The notes under the pieces: generated by a model
Databases searched by the model: none
Told to the model about the DNA's origin: nothing
Seen by the model: only the letters and a program-made list of their open reading frames with translations
Part shown: positions 1 through 8,922 of the stretch, in pieces
Layout: every line of letters begins with the position of its first letter
How positions within the stretch are numbered: position 1 is the first letter of the stretch
Assembly: GCF_902804485.1 (NCBI RefSeq)
Contig: NZ_CADCST010000099.1
Span: 1-49,107 of the forward strand
Length of the DNA stretch: 49,107 nucleotides
Reading direction: 5' to 3'
Source: Flavobacterium collinsii
GTDB taxonomy: Bacteria; Bacteroidota; Bacteroidia; Flavobacteriales; Flavobacteriaceae
Made by a program: the position numbers and the translations under genes

Positions 1-3000
1 GTAAAGACAACCTCTTTTCCGATAAACGGATTAGCATTATCTACTACCTTTTTCAAACCAATATCCGAACAGGAATTAATCGTTACAGGGAAATCTACAA
101 ACACCAAAGGATCGAATTTCGACACATCAATATAGTCCACTTTTACAATCGCTTTCCCTACACTATTCCATAGAACAGTTATATAATCGTCTGTTAGCTG
201 TCCTCCGGCAACGATAGTACCTTCTTTAGAAACAAACCAATTATAATTTGACATTCCACTAAATACCTTGTAAGTTGTTTCATCAAAAGCACAGCCGTTA
301 CCATTCCAGTTTGGAGCAGGCTCCGGTGTACAACTTTTTACAATCACTTTTACCTCCAGACGTATCGGACTCTCAAAAGCGCCTTCTTTTAAAGAAGCAT
401 AATAATCCTTATTGTGTTCCAAGGCTGTTGTCGGATCTATTTTATTACCTCCTGTTGGAGCATCGTACCAGGTCACACCTGCCTCTGTGGTGATTAAATC
501 TGCTACAGTATTGTTGCTTGTTTTACAAAACTCCTGAGTCGTAGGACCTGTTGGGGTCTTTGGATCACTGATCGTTACCGTTACCGGAAGTCGTGTCGGA
601 CTCTCACAAGCACCTTCTTTTAAAGAACCGTAATAGGTTTTATTGTTCTCTAACACCGTTGTCGGATCTACTTTATTACCTCCTGTTGGAGCATCGTACC
701 AAGTCACACCGGTCTCAGTGGTGATTAAATCCGCTACCGTTTTGTTGTCGGTTTTGGTAAACTCCTGAGCAGTGGCTCCTGTTGGAGTCTTCGGATCATG
801 AAGGATGACTTTTACCTCCAGACGGATCGGGCTCTCACAGGTTCCCTCTTTTAAAGAACCATAATAGTCTTTGTTATGTTCCAAAAGTGTAGTTGAAGAA
901 ATGATATTTCCACCACTTGCTGAATCATACCAAGTCACTCCTGTTTCATTGGTCATTAAATCCCCTGCTGTTTTGTTATCCGTTTTACAGAATTCCTGTG
1001 TAGCAGGTCCTGTTGGAGTCTTAGGATCACTGATGGTTACCGTTACTTTATGACGTACCGGACTCTCAAAAGCGCCTTCTTTTAAAGAAGCATAATAATC
1101 CTTATTGTGTTCCAAGGCTGTTGTCGGATCTATTTTATTACCTCCCGTTGGAGCATCATACCAAGTTACACCGGTCTCTGTGGTGATTAAATCTGCTACA
1201 GTGCTGTTGCTTGTTTTACAAAACTCCTGAGTCGTAGGACCTGTTGGAGTCTTTGGATCACTGATCGTTACTGTTACCGGAAGTCGTGTCGGACTCTCAC
1301 AAGCACCTTCTTTTAAGGAACCGTAATAGGTTTTATTGTTCTCTAACACCGTTGTCGGGTCTATTTTATTACCTCCTGTTGGAGCGTCATACCAGGTCAC
1401 ACCGGTCTCTGTGGTGATTAAATCCGCAACCGTTTTGTTGTCGGTTTTGGTAAACTCCTGAGCAGTGGCTCCTGTTGGAGTCTTCGGATCATGAAGGATG
1501 ACTTTTACCTCCAGACGTGTCGGACTCTCACAGGTTCCCTCTTTTAAAGAACCGTAATAGTCTTTGTTATTTTCCAAAAGTGTAGACGGATCTACTTTGT
1601 TGCCTCCTGTGGCAGCGTCATACCAAGTCACTCCTGTTTCATTGGTCATTAAATCCCCTGCTGTTTTGTTATCCGTTTTACAGAATTCCTGTGTAGCAGG
1701 ACCTGTTGGAGTCTTAGGATCGCTGATCGTTACCGTTACTTTATGACGTATCGGACTCTCAAAAGCGCCTTCTTTTAAAGAAGCATAATAATCCTTATTG
1801 TGTTCCAAGGCTGTTGTAGGATCTATTTTATTACCTCCCGTTGGAGCATCGTACCAGGTCACTCCTGATTCATTGGTGATTAAATCCGCCACAGTGCTGT
1901 TGCTTGTTTTACAAAACTCCTGAGTCGTAGGACCTGTTGGGGTCTTTGGATCACTGATCGTTACTGTTACCGGAAGTCGTGTCGGACTCTCACAAGCACC
2001 CTCTTTTAAGGAACCGTAATAGGTTTTATTGTTCTCTAACACCGTTGTCGGGTCTACTTTATTACCTCCTGTTGGAGCGTCATACCAGGTCACACCGGTC
2101 TCTGTGGTGATTAAATCCGCTACCGTTTTGTTGTCGGTTTTGGTAAACTCCTGAGCAGTAGCGCCTGTTGGAGTCTTCGGATCATGAAGGATTACTTTTA
2201 CCTCCAGACGTGTCGGACTCTCACAGGTTCCCTCTTTTAAAGAACCATAATAGTCTTTGTTGTGTTCCAAAACTGTTGTCGGATCTACTTTGTTACCTCC
2301 TGTGACAGCGTCATACCAAGTCACTCCTGTTTCATTTGTCATTAAATCCCCTGCTGTTTTATTATCCGTTTTACAGAATTCCTGTGTGGCAGGTCCTGTT
2401 GGAGTCTTGGGATCACTGATCGTTACCGTTACTCCCAATCGTGTTGAACTCTCACAGGTTCCTACTTTTAGTGAACCATAATAAACCTTATTATTTTCTA
2501 AAGCAGTTGTGGAAGCAAGAACATTTCCCGCTGTGGCTGCATCGTACCATGTTACATTTGATTCTGTTGTTACTAAATCAAATAGCTTTTTATTATCATT
2601 TTTACAGAAAGTCTGGTTTGCAGTTCCCGTTGGCGTTTGTGAAGCAGCTACCGTAACAGTGGCCGTATCTGTAAAAGTACAACCGTGTAACGTGGTAACT
2701 TCAACTCTATATAAACCGCTATTTACTGGGGTTACGTTATTAATTTGTATCTGATTGGTATTCAAAAATGTTCCGTTCGGCAGAGTCCATTTAACAGACG
2801 AAACAGGACCTATATTAGTTATATTAAGTGAGAGATTTTCTCCTACACAATAGGCTGTAATACCCGATATTAAACTTGAAGAGGATAGATTTAGATCAAA
2901 TTTCTCCTCCAGCTCAAAACAAGTACTTTTAACTTTTACCCAATACCTTCCGGCCGAAAGTCCCGTAAATACAGAACTCGTTTGTCCCGTAGCAGGATAA

Positions 3001-5165
3001 GTGACATCTGTATCTTTTTTAAGAAAATACATAGCCGCACTATCTAAATTATCCACTTTTACAGAAAGTGTACCGGTTGTATTACCAGAACAAATAGCTC
3101 CTCCGCTATTATTCATATCAAAAACCGGAAAAACACTTGTAGACATTACAGACCCTGTTGTGGTGCCGGGCCACATATTATTAGGAAGTAAATAACCTGA
3201 ATTAACTAGTTTACTATTATCTAGAATCCCTATTTCGTAGGTCCCGGCAGGTTGCGGACCAAAAACAAAATCAAAAATTCCTGCTCTTAGATAAGAGCTC
3301 GTCCAAGGAAAATTATTGTTTTTAGGATCAAAATTTGCTAATGCACTACTAGGTCCAGAAACGATTCCTACATTGATCCTATTGTCATAAAAAGTAGTGC
3401 TTTCTGCGTTAGCGGTACCAGAAACGGTGACTTTAGCTGTTTTTACATGGCGATCACAAACAGTAGAAGAAGGTGAACTGCTAACCGACGTTAATTCGAT
3501 CTTGGTGAAATAACTGTCCAGCACTACATCGAATACTTCATTAAAACAACCCGAATCCTTAATTCTGATTTTGTAGTTACCGGGTGTTAAATCATTTCCT
3601 AATCCAAATCTATAGGGAATCTGAAGGATATTCGTTCTAAGCGGAACCACGGTCAGTGCTGAAGGCCCACTTTCAAGACTGAAAGTCACTGGTCCTATTA
3701 GTCCTTTATTACTATTATCTGGAACAGGTATATCAACTACTAATTCTGATTTATTAAAATTATTTCCACTTGCACCTCTATAAAATCTTACCAGACTTCT
3801 AAAATCGACAGTACCCGGAGTAAAATATCCTGACTCGAAAACTACCGATTTTCCAACATTGCTAAATCTAAATCTATTTGGATTCGTTGTCGTATTACGA
3901 AAACTATATGAAGGTACTTCTAATCCTGACTTATCCATTAATTTAAAAGAATAGGACTTATCGTCTATGTCTTGTAAATAACTAATTTCAGAACTTCCCA
4001 CAGTAGACGTATACGTTTTTTTTACACCTGTAACGTTACTGGTTACTTCTAAAGTATACGGCGAACATCCACCACTAGCAGAGGCAACTACCAAAACCTT
4101 TCCTGTAGAGGGACAGTTTGTTATATATGCCGGATCATCAGAAAAAACAATATCTCCCCTAGTTAACGCCGAGGTTATACCAACCGAAGATGTGCTAAAA
4201 TCTAGAGATACTGTTTTTGAAAGCCCACAAATTGTCCCGGTTAAACGAACCAATCCCCATTTAGAACGGTCAGTGGGTAGCTCAAAACGATCAGTCTTAC
4301 TATTTAAGTCAGTAGTATATTTTAAATTATCATAAACAGTCCAGCCTCCTGTAGCATTTTGAATCTCCAGTTTATAAACAAAATCTTCGTTGGCTCCTAT
4401 ATATCTGGGACTGGCTAAAACACTAAAAGAACCAAACGCCTGAGCCACATCAATGGAAGCTTTCTTTATACCGGAACACCAATCACCGGGAGTATTATAC
4501 ACCAAATCTACTTTATTATTATTCAAAAACGTTGGAACTGATATATTACTAGCTGTCAATACGGTATTTGCAGTCACAGAAATCGTTTGTCCGGTAGTAA
4601 AAGTTATACCACATTTATCTACCGCTCTTGCCGTATAAGTTCCTGCCGGAACATTCGTAAAATTATAATAACTACTGTTTGCTTTGGTTTGTACTACACT
4701 GCCGTCTGAAGTTTTTAATAAACTCACAACATAAGGCCATGTTCCTCCTCTCATAGTTACAACTACTTCTCCTCCCGGATCAGCTCCGTTTCCGCAATAG
4801 GTAAATCTAGAAGCGGTAAGACTGACGATAGTAGGCGAAATCCCTGAATTCGTATTTACTACAGTTATGGTTTGAGGCGCCTTAATAAAGGTATTGCCGT
4901 CAAAATAGCCGTAATAATAGTCACCCGGTTCCAAATCTATAAAAAGACCGTTATTAGTATTACTGGTTTGAATACCTTTTAAGTTTGCAGGTGTTTTTTC
5001 TATAGCATAGTAAACTGTAGTGGGAACATTCGTAACTGTCACCTGAATTTTTCCATCTGCCGCACAACTGGCTGCAGTTTGACTAGCCGAAATACTTACC
5101 TGTTGGGCATGTGTGGTCAAATGGCATAAAAAAAGAATTGCTAAAAATAGTCTAAATAATTTCAT
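1..5165 (-). CDS. Giant repeat-rich T9SS cargo/adhesin-like protein, 3' end outside window (partial)
   Basis: The frame is open from an ATG at 5163-5165 to the left edge, giving at least 1,721 codons; the C-terminus lies outside. The first ~20 residues form a signal peptide ending at HAQ. Residues ~20-830 are non-repetitive beta-rich sequence that aligns by eye with the 823-aa paralogue upstream (shared phrases LVYNTPGD, LESGPSALTV, GLGNDL.PGNYK). A degenerate Ig-like module occupies ~839-916, followed by nine ~77-aa modules (~917-1609) with the signature TPTG..TQEFCKT...GVTWYDA.TGGN...YYGSLKEG.CESP, resembling the CHU_C-associated Ig-like family. A different domain follows to the edge. By analogy with the paralogue I expect a CHU_C-type sorting domain beyond the window; this is inference. 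Expression probably depends on the repeat-array promoter at 5313-5403. Likely role: surface adhesin or gliding-type protein exported by the type IX system. Confidence 0.85.
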   Translation of the reverse strand, partial: MKLFRLFLAILFLCHLTTHAQQVSISASQTAASCAADGKIQVTVTNVPTTVYYAIEKTPANLKGIQTSNTNNGLFIDLEPGDYYYGYFDGNTFIKAPQTITVVNTNSGISPTIVSLTASRFTYCGNGADPGGEVVVTMRGGTWPYVVSLLKTSDGSVVQTKANSSYYNFTNVPAGTYTARAVDKCGITFTTGQTISVTANTVLTASNISVPTFLNNNKVDLVYNTPGDWCSGIKKASIDVAQAFGSFSVLASPRYIGANEDFVYKLEIQNATGGWTVYDNLKYTTDLNSKTDRFELPTDRSKWGLVRLTGTICGLSKTVSLDFSTSSVGITSALTRGDIVFSDDPAYITNCPSTGKVLVVASASGGCSPYTLEVTSNVTGVKKTYTSTVGSSEISYLQDIDDKSYSFKLMDKSGLEVPSYSFRNTTTNPNRFRFSNVGKSVVFESGYFTPGTVDFRSLVRFYRGASGNNFNKSELVVDIPVPDNSNKGLIGPVTFSLESGPSALTVVPLRTNILQIPYRFGLGNDLTPGNYKIRIKDSGCFNEVFDVVLDSYFTKIELTSVSSSPSSTVCDRHVKTAKVTVSGTANAESTTFYDNRINVGIVSGPSSALANFDPKNNNFPWTSSYLRAGIFDFVFGPQPAGTYEIGILDNSKLVNSGYLLPNNMWPGTTTGSVMSTSVFPVFDMNNSGGAICSGNTTGTLSVKVDNLDSAAMYFLKKDTDVTYPATGQTSSVFTGLSAGRYWVKVKSTCFELEEKFDLNLSSSSLISGITAYCVGENLSLNITNIGPVSSVKWTLPNGTFLNTNQIQINNVTPVNSGLYRVEVTTLHGCTFTDTATVTVAASQTPTGTANQTFCKNDNKKLFDLVTTESNVTWYDAATAGNVLASTTALENNKVYYGSLKVGTCESSTRLGVTVTISDPKTPTGPATQEFCKTDNKTAGDLMTNETGVTWYDAVTGGNKVDPTTVLEHNKDYYGSLKEGTCESPTRLEVKVILHDPKTPTGATAQEFTKTDNKTVADLITTETGVTWYDAPTGGNKVDPTTVLENNKTYYGSLKEGACESPTRLPVTVTISDPKTPTGPTTQEFCKTSNSTVADLITNESGVTWYDAPTGGNKIDPTTALEHNKDYYASLKEGAFESPIRHKVTVTISDPKTPTGPATQEFCKTDNKTAGDLMTNETGVTWYDAATGGNKVDPSTLLENNKDYYGSLKEGTCESPTRLEVKVILHDPKTPTGATAQEFTKTDNKTVADLITTETGVTWYDAPTGGNKIDPTTVLENNKTYYGSLKEGACESPTRLPVTVTISDPKTPTGPTTQEFCKTSNSTVADLITTETGVTWYDAPTGGNKIDPTTALEHNKDYYASLKEGAFESPVRHKVTVTISDPKTPTGPATQEFCKTDNKTAGDLMTNETGVTWYDSASGGNIISSTTLLEHNKDYYGSLKEGTCESPIRLEVKVILHDPKTPTGATAQEFTKTDNKTVADLITTETGVTWYDAPTGGNKVDPTTVLENNKTYYGSLKEGACESPTRLPVTVTISDPKTPTGPTTQEFCKTSNNTVADLITTEAGVTWYDAPTGGNKIDPTTALEHNKDYYASLKEGAFESPIRLEVKVIVKSCTPEPAPNWNGNGCAFDETTYKVFSGMSNYNWFVSKEGTIVAGGQLTDDYITVLWNSVGKAIVKVDYIDVSKFDPLVFVDFPVTINSCSDIGLKKVVDNANPFIGKEVVF
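340..2415 (-). repeat. Higher-order tandem repeat, three copies of a 693-bp unit (A-B-C Ig-like modules)
   Basis: Equivalent positions recur every 693 bp, for example 871, 1564 and 2257. Each unit consists of three ~231-bp (77-aa) modules that differ in a fixed order. A reads EFCK...GTCESP; B reads EFTK...GACESP; C reads EFCK...GAFESP with YYAS instead of YYGS. Like modules in different units are much more alike than neighbouring modules within a unit, so the array grew by duplicating whole 693-bp blocks. A more diverged founder-like module lies N-terminal to it at about 2420-2650. Boundaries are approximate, drawn at the TPTG motif. Confidence 0.9.
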
Positions 5166-5312
5166 CTGGTTTGATTTTGTATTACATTCAGGTTAAAATC
5201 ACTGGCATGACCAAACAGTATATAATTCTCTCAAGGTATACCAGAAGTATACCCATAAATTCTCCATAAGCTGAGTGCCACAAAAGTGATATTATTCCTT
5301 CAAAATTTTGCG
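5166..5312 (-). promoter_or_regulatory. Highly conserved ~145-nt 5' leader with hairpin
   Basis: This stretch between the predicted -7 box and the ATG is almost identical to the leader of the 823-aa paralogue (8200-8346), with about three differences over the whole 238-bp upstream block. It contains a perfect 7-bp stem GGTATAC/GTATACC at 5235-5253 with a CAGAA loop on the plus strand. Such conservation in untranslated sequence upstream of clearly diverged proteins suggests an RNA-level function or recent gene conversion. The function is unknown. Confidence 0.5.
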
Positions 5313-5403
5313 CAATATTAAGGCATTAGACCTTCTTGTACTTTGTTATTGTAATAAGTGGTATATCGATGTAATAAGTGGTCGTTTTAGCGACATAAGT
5401 GGT
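5313..5403 (-). promoter_or_regulatory. Putative LytTR-type triple direct-repeat promoter of the giant surface-protein gene
   Basis: On the plus strand TAAGTGGT occurs at 5355-5362, 5375-5382 and 5396-5403, spacings of 20 and 21 bp (two helical turns). Read toward the gene, the repeats are ACCACTTA. Exactly 30 bp beyond the extended 12-bp proximal repeat is TAATATTG (5320-5313), a 7/8 match to the Bacteroidota -7 box TAnnTTTG. No convincing -33 box is seen, as expected for an activator-dependent promoter. Roughly 9-bp direct repeats with 12-13 bp spacers are the known architecture of LytTR regulator sites (AgrA, ComE). Assignment to the LytTR regulator at 15641-16450 is inference. Confidence 0.65.
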
Positions 5404-5499
5404 AATTAAAAGCCTCTTATTTAACATAAGGCGCCTAAAAAGTATATCGACAAAACCTTTAAAGCACTATTTTTTTACAAAGGATACTCCTCAATAAAA

Positions 5500-5670
5500 C
5501 CATCGTCTTCTAATTATCTAATCATCCTGTTTGTTACAGCCCATTTAACACATAGAGATAGAGATCATATACGATCAAGTAATCCGAATATAACCTTCGA
5601 TTTCAAATAATAAATACCTAACTAATGCACCCAGCTGCGGGCTATGCTGAAATAACAGAAGGTCTAAAAG
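5500..5670. repeat. Copy of an interspersed intergenic repeat (REP/REPIN-like, degenerate)
   Basis: This segment matches 8659-8823 over most of its length. Shared words include TAATCATCC, CCATTTAACACATAGA, AATACCTAACTAATG, CTGCGGGCTATGCTGAAA and AACAGAAG. The left palindrome has decayed here (TTCGATTTC) while the right GCTGCGGGC half remains. With 5404-5499, which shows nothing recognisable, it fills the gap between the promoter of the giant gene and the terminator of the 823-aa gene. Confidence 0.6.
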
Positions 5671-5674
5671 AAAT

Positions 5675-5704
5675 AAACCCGACAGGTTTAGAACTGTCGG
5701 GTTT
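5675..5704 (-). terminator. Intrinsic terminator of the 823-aa surface-protein gene
   Basis: Perfect 11-bp arms AAACCCGACAG (5675-5685) and CTGTCGGGTTT (5694-5704) enclose an 8-nt loop, 24 bp past the stop codon. A-rich sequence flanks both sides, so it could work in either direction. Variants of the same hairpin occur at 8846-8875 and 12145-12177. Confidence 0.75.
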
Positions 5705-5727
5705 AGAAAAAAAAGATGATTTCTTTT

Positions 5728-8199
5728 TTAATTTTTAACATAGAGGTATCCGCTTTTTTCATTCATGGTACCATCTGCTTCATAACGAAGAATGTAAAAA
5801 TAAGTTCCGGTTGGTACTTCGTGTTGTTTCTCGATTGTAACTCTCGCTTCTGAAATTCCTCTGAAAACATTACCATTGCTTCCATAATTATTGGTTTTGA
5901 AAATCTGCCCCCTTTCTGAGTTAAAAATTTCCAGCGAATTATTAGGATATTGGTCCAAACCATCTATTCTAAGATAATCGTTTAAATCATCACCGTTAGG
6001 AGAAATCGAATTGTACACAATTACATCTTTAACTTTAATCGATGCTTCTGCTCTATTATTTGTCTCATTACTATTTATGGAATCTGAAGCTTTTAAATAT
6101 GCTATATCCAGATAATCACCTGATCCTTTAACTTTTGCTGTACCCTTCAAAGTCTGACTTTCTCTTGATTGCAAAATAGAATTGACTTGTATAGTTTTGG
6201 TCGAAGTTCCTTCCAAGACATTGCTTATAGGCATGAATCCTGAGCATTGAGACATTCTTGACAAACCCACTACATAGGTTCCAGCCTCTTGTGCCGGATA
6301 ACTAAGTTCAAAAGTACCTTCTTTTAAAGCATTGATATAAAGAGTTAAAGGATAAGTCATAGGAGGATTCGGAATAATAGCCCCTCCTCCTTGAGGTCCT
6401 GAAATTGTATTCACAAATATACGTGGATTGCTATAACCTAAAAAACTAGGCTTATTTACACTTCCGACCCCTGAAACCTTCACTGTTACTTTTTTTTCAT
6501 AAAGATCGTAAACAGTTGTGGAAGGCACCACCGAAAAGGATGTCAATTCGATATTGGTAAAGTAACTATCCAATACCACCTCATATACTTCATTAAAACA
6601 TTCCTCATCTCTCACTCTGACTTTATAGTTACCGGGGATAAGATCATTTCCTAACCCATAATTACTACTCCCAAAATCAGTCACAGTTAGTGCCGAAGGA
6701 CCACTTTCCAGACTAACGACCGGATTTCCTACAAAACCATCGAACCAAGTTGTCTTTCGATTATTAATCGTAAGACTTAAGGCCGATTTATTAAAATGTT
6801 CACCACTTGTACCCGAATTTAGTTGTACCCAATTTCTATCAGTAGTTTTGGGTTTAGGAGTAAAATAAGCCGAGTTAATAAAAATGGTCTCCCTACTGCC
6901 TGCACTCCCTGTTGTTAAAGGTTTTCTAACAGATGTAGTAGAATTCCAAAAATAATACGAGGTCACTTCTGTTCCTCTGCTATCTGTTATTTTAAAACGA
7001 TAGGTATTCCCTATATCCAATAAAACTCTATCGCCGCCTAACAACAGATTGGTTGTCTTAACATTTGTAGCCGTATTTGTTATTTCTACAGTATAAGCAG
7101 GACAGCCGTCATTAAGACTAACTCGTGCAGAAACTTTGCCTGTTGCATTACAACTTGTATTTACTGGGTTATCTTCAATCCAAATCGTTGCACCGCCTAA
7201 TGGTTTAGGTTTACCATAATCCGCCGAAACCGCATAATTTTTTGTCAACTTTTTTGAAAACCCACAATAGTTTATAGTAAGATGAATCAGCCCCCATTTA
7301 GAAGGATCGGCAGGCAGTGAAAAACTTTCTGAAATCTGAGCATACGTTAAATTATTATGTACAATCCATGTGCTGCCATTCTGGATTTCCAGTTTGTAAA
7401 TTGCATCTCTTTCGGTTCCCCCTCCAAAAAGTCTTGGAGTAGGAGAAATTATAACATTAGTAATAACAGACAATCCACTGTTAAGAGAAGCACTTTTTAT
7501 ACCGGAACATATATCTCCAGGCGTATTATAAACTAACGTTACACCACTATTAACAAGAGAATTTTCAGTTACCCGTATGTCCGCCACTGTGAATGGTACA
7601 TTAGCCGCAAGAGTAACTGTGGAAGTACTTGTAACTGTTTTACCACATGCATCCCTGTATCTGGCTCTGTAAGTTCCCGGATTTACGTTGTCAAACTCCA
7701 CCGAAGACCCAAAAAGTGATGCAGAAGACCCTGTTTTAGTTTGCACTACACTATTATTTGCAGTGTTAAGCAGGCTTATAAGAGCACTTCCATTTCCTCC
7801 AGAATAATTTACCCTTATTTTTCCGAAAGGATTAGCACCGTAATAGGTATAATTGACAGGCGATAGACTAGTAATAGCAGGCGAAACCGTAGAGTAATTT
7901 TTCCCTACAGTTATAGTAGCAACTGCCTTAATAAGCGTAACACCAATATAGTACCCATACTCATAAACTCCTGATTCGAGATTGATGATCGTTGGATTGG
8001 CATTAGTAATAATAGTTCCCGCAGGTAATTTTACTACAGCATACAAACTAGGCTTTACTACATTAGAAACAGAAACAGTAATGCTCCCGTTGCCAGGACA
8101 AGTTTCCACTGTAGAACTAGCACTAATAGTTACCTGTTGGGCATGTACGGCAAAATGGCATAAAAAAAGAATGATAAAAAATAGTCTAATTAATTTCAT
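5728..8199 (-). CDS. Surface protein with CHU_C (T9SS type B) C-terminal sorting domain
   Basis: This 823-aa exported protein has an N-terminal signal peptide (MKLIRLFF...HAQQ). A long beta-rich region of Ig/fibronectin-like character follows, homologous to the N-terminal half of the giant protein downstream. From about residue 725, VIVYNSISPNGDDLNDYL, LEIFN, GTYFYILRY and SGYLYVKN are the hallmarks of the gliding-motility-associated C-terminal domain, a type B T9SS signal. It lacks the tandem Ig-like modules of its paralogue. The start is supported by the signal peptide and by an upstream region identical in layout to that of the paralogue. It has its own repeat-array promoter (8347-8437) and terminator. 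In known systems, type B cargo needs a dedicated SprF/PorP-like partner; one is encoded just upstream at 10904-11827. Confidence 0.88.
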   Translation of the reverse strand: MKLIRLFFIILFLCHFAVHAQQVTISASSTVETCPGNGSITVSVSNVVKPSLYAVVKLPAGTIITNANPTIINLESGVYEYGYYIGVTLIKAVATITVGKNYSTVSPAITSLSPVNYTYYGANPFGKIRVNYSGGNGSALISLLNTANNSVVQTKTGSSASLFGSSVEFDNVNPGTYRARYRDACGKTVTSTSTVTLAANVPFTVADIRVTENSLVNSGVTLVYNTPGDICSGIKSASLNSGLSVITNVIISPTPRLFGGGTERDAIYKLEIQNGSTWIVHNNLTYAQISESFSLPADPSKWGLIHLTINYCGFSKKLTKNYAVSADYGKPKPLGGATIWIEDNPVNTSCNATGKVSARVSLNDGCPAYTVEITNTATNVKTTNLLLGGDRVLLDIGNTYRFKITDSRGTEVTSYYFWNSTTSVRKPLTTGSAGSRETIFINSAYFTPKPKTTDRNWVQLNSGTSGEHFNKSALSLTINNRKTTWFDGFVGNPVVSLESGPSALTVTDFGSSNYGLGNDLIPGNYKVRVRDEECFNEVYEVVLDSYFTNIELTSFSVVPSTTVYDLYEKKVTVKVSGVGSVNKPSFLGYSNPRIFVNTISGPQGGGAIIPNPPMTYPLTLYINALKEGTFELSYPAQEAGTYVVGLSRMSQCSGFMPISNVLEGTSTKTIQVNSILQSRESQTLKGTAKVKGSGDYLDIAYLKASDSINSNETNNRAEASIKVKDVIVYNSISPNGDDLNDYLRIDGLDQYPNNSLEIFNSERGQIFKTNNYGSNGNVFRGISEARVTIEKQHEVPTGTYFYILRYEADGTMNEKSGYLYVKN

Positions 8200-8346
8200 C
8201 TGGTTTGGTTTTGTATTACATCCAGGTTAAAATCACTGGCATGACCAAACAGTATATAATTCTCTCAAGGTATACCAGAAGTATACCCATAAATTCTCTA
8301 TAAGCTGAGTGCCACAAAAGTGATATTATTCCTTCAAAATTTTGCG
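8200..8346 (-). promoter_or_regulatory. Conserved 5' leader with hairpin (second copy)
   Basis: Near-identical partner of the leader at 5166-5312. The same 7-bp stem GGTATAC/GTATACC is at 8269-8287. The differences I see are single bases near the ATG and one in the middle (TCTATAAG here against TCCATAAG). Confidence 0.5.
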
Positions 8347-8437
8347 CAATATTAAGGCATTAGACCTTCTTGTACTTTGTTATTGTAATAAGTGGTATAT
8401 CGATGTAATAAGTGGTCGTTTTAGCGACATAAGTGGT
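8347..8437 (-). promoter_or_regulatory. Putative LytTR-type triple direct-repeat promoter of the 823-aa surface-protein gene
   Basis: TAAGTGGT at 8389-8396, 8409-8416 and 8430-8437 gives the same 20 and 21 bp spacing as in the other copy. The TAATATTG -7-like box at 8354-8347 begins exactly 30 bp beyond the 12-bp proximal repeat. The spacer between repeats 2 and 3 contains CGTTTTAGCGAC, shared with the 5.4-kb array. Confidence 0.65.
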
Positions 8438-8521
8438 TCGCTTTTTTTTTAACTTGGAGTTTAAAATGTTACCCATCTTCAAATTATGCAATTAACCCCT
8501 TAGATAATTTAACCATTGCTT

Positions 8522-8823
8522 ACGGTTTCAACTGGAGGAACACAATGCAAAATACCTAACTAATGCACCTCGCAGTTAAATCTATGGGCTACGCTGAAAT
8601 AACAGAAGATCCAAAAGGTCTAAAAAAACAATACCACTAAAATAAAAGCATACTCTTCAAATTAGCCAATCATCCTTTTTATTACAACCCATTTAACACA
8701 TAGAAATAGAGATTCTATGTAATCAAATAATCTGAATATAACCTGCGGTTTCAACCGCAGGAACGCAATACAAAATACCTAACTAATGTACCCCCGCAAT
8801 TGAAACTGCGGGCTATGCTGAAA
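8522..8823. repeat. Two tandem copies of an interspersed REPIN-like intergenic repeat
   Basis: Copy 1 (about 8522-8620) and copy 2 (about 8659-8823) share AATACCTAACTAATG.AC, GGGCTA.GCTGAAA and the following bases. Copy 2 is best preserved. It has a 20-bp palindrome centred on TTTCAA at 8742-8761 (arms CTGCGGTT/AACCGCAG) and, about 30 bp on, CCCGCA/TGCGGG arms at 8793-8812 followed by GGCTATG. Two inverted palindromes a short distance apart is the layout of REPINs mobilised by RAYT transposases. No RAYT gene is present here. The remaining bases of this 723-bp gap show no gene. Confidence 0.6.
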
Positions 8824-8845
8824 CCTGAAAATTGTACAAAAAGTA

Positions 8846-8875
8846 AACCCGACAGGATTTTAAACCTGTCGGGTT
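8846..8875 (-). terminator. Terminator hairpin after the PorP/SprF-OmpA operon
   Basis: Arms AACCCGACAGG (8846-8856) and CCTGTCGGGTT (8865-8875) enclose an 8-nt loop, about 50 bp past the OmpA-family stop codon. On the minus strand it is followed by TACTTTTTG, a modest T tract. Confidence 0.6.
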
Positions 8876-8922
8876 AGAAAACAATGCCACCAATATAAAA
8901 GCATCCTCTTCAAATTATATAA

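Noticed and set aside
275..2754. Series of 60-81 codon plus-strand frames recurring every 693 bp
   Set aside because: They are antisense shadows of the repeated Ig-like modules of the minus-strand giant gene and repeat with the same period.
5341..5403. CRISPR-like reading of the regularly spaced repeats
   Set aside because: Repeats are only 8-12 bp with 20-21 bp period, number three, sit at promoters, and no cas genes are present. Regulator binding sites explain them better.
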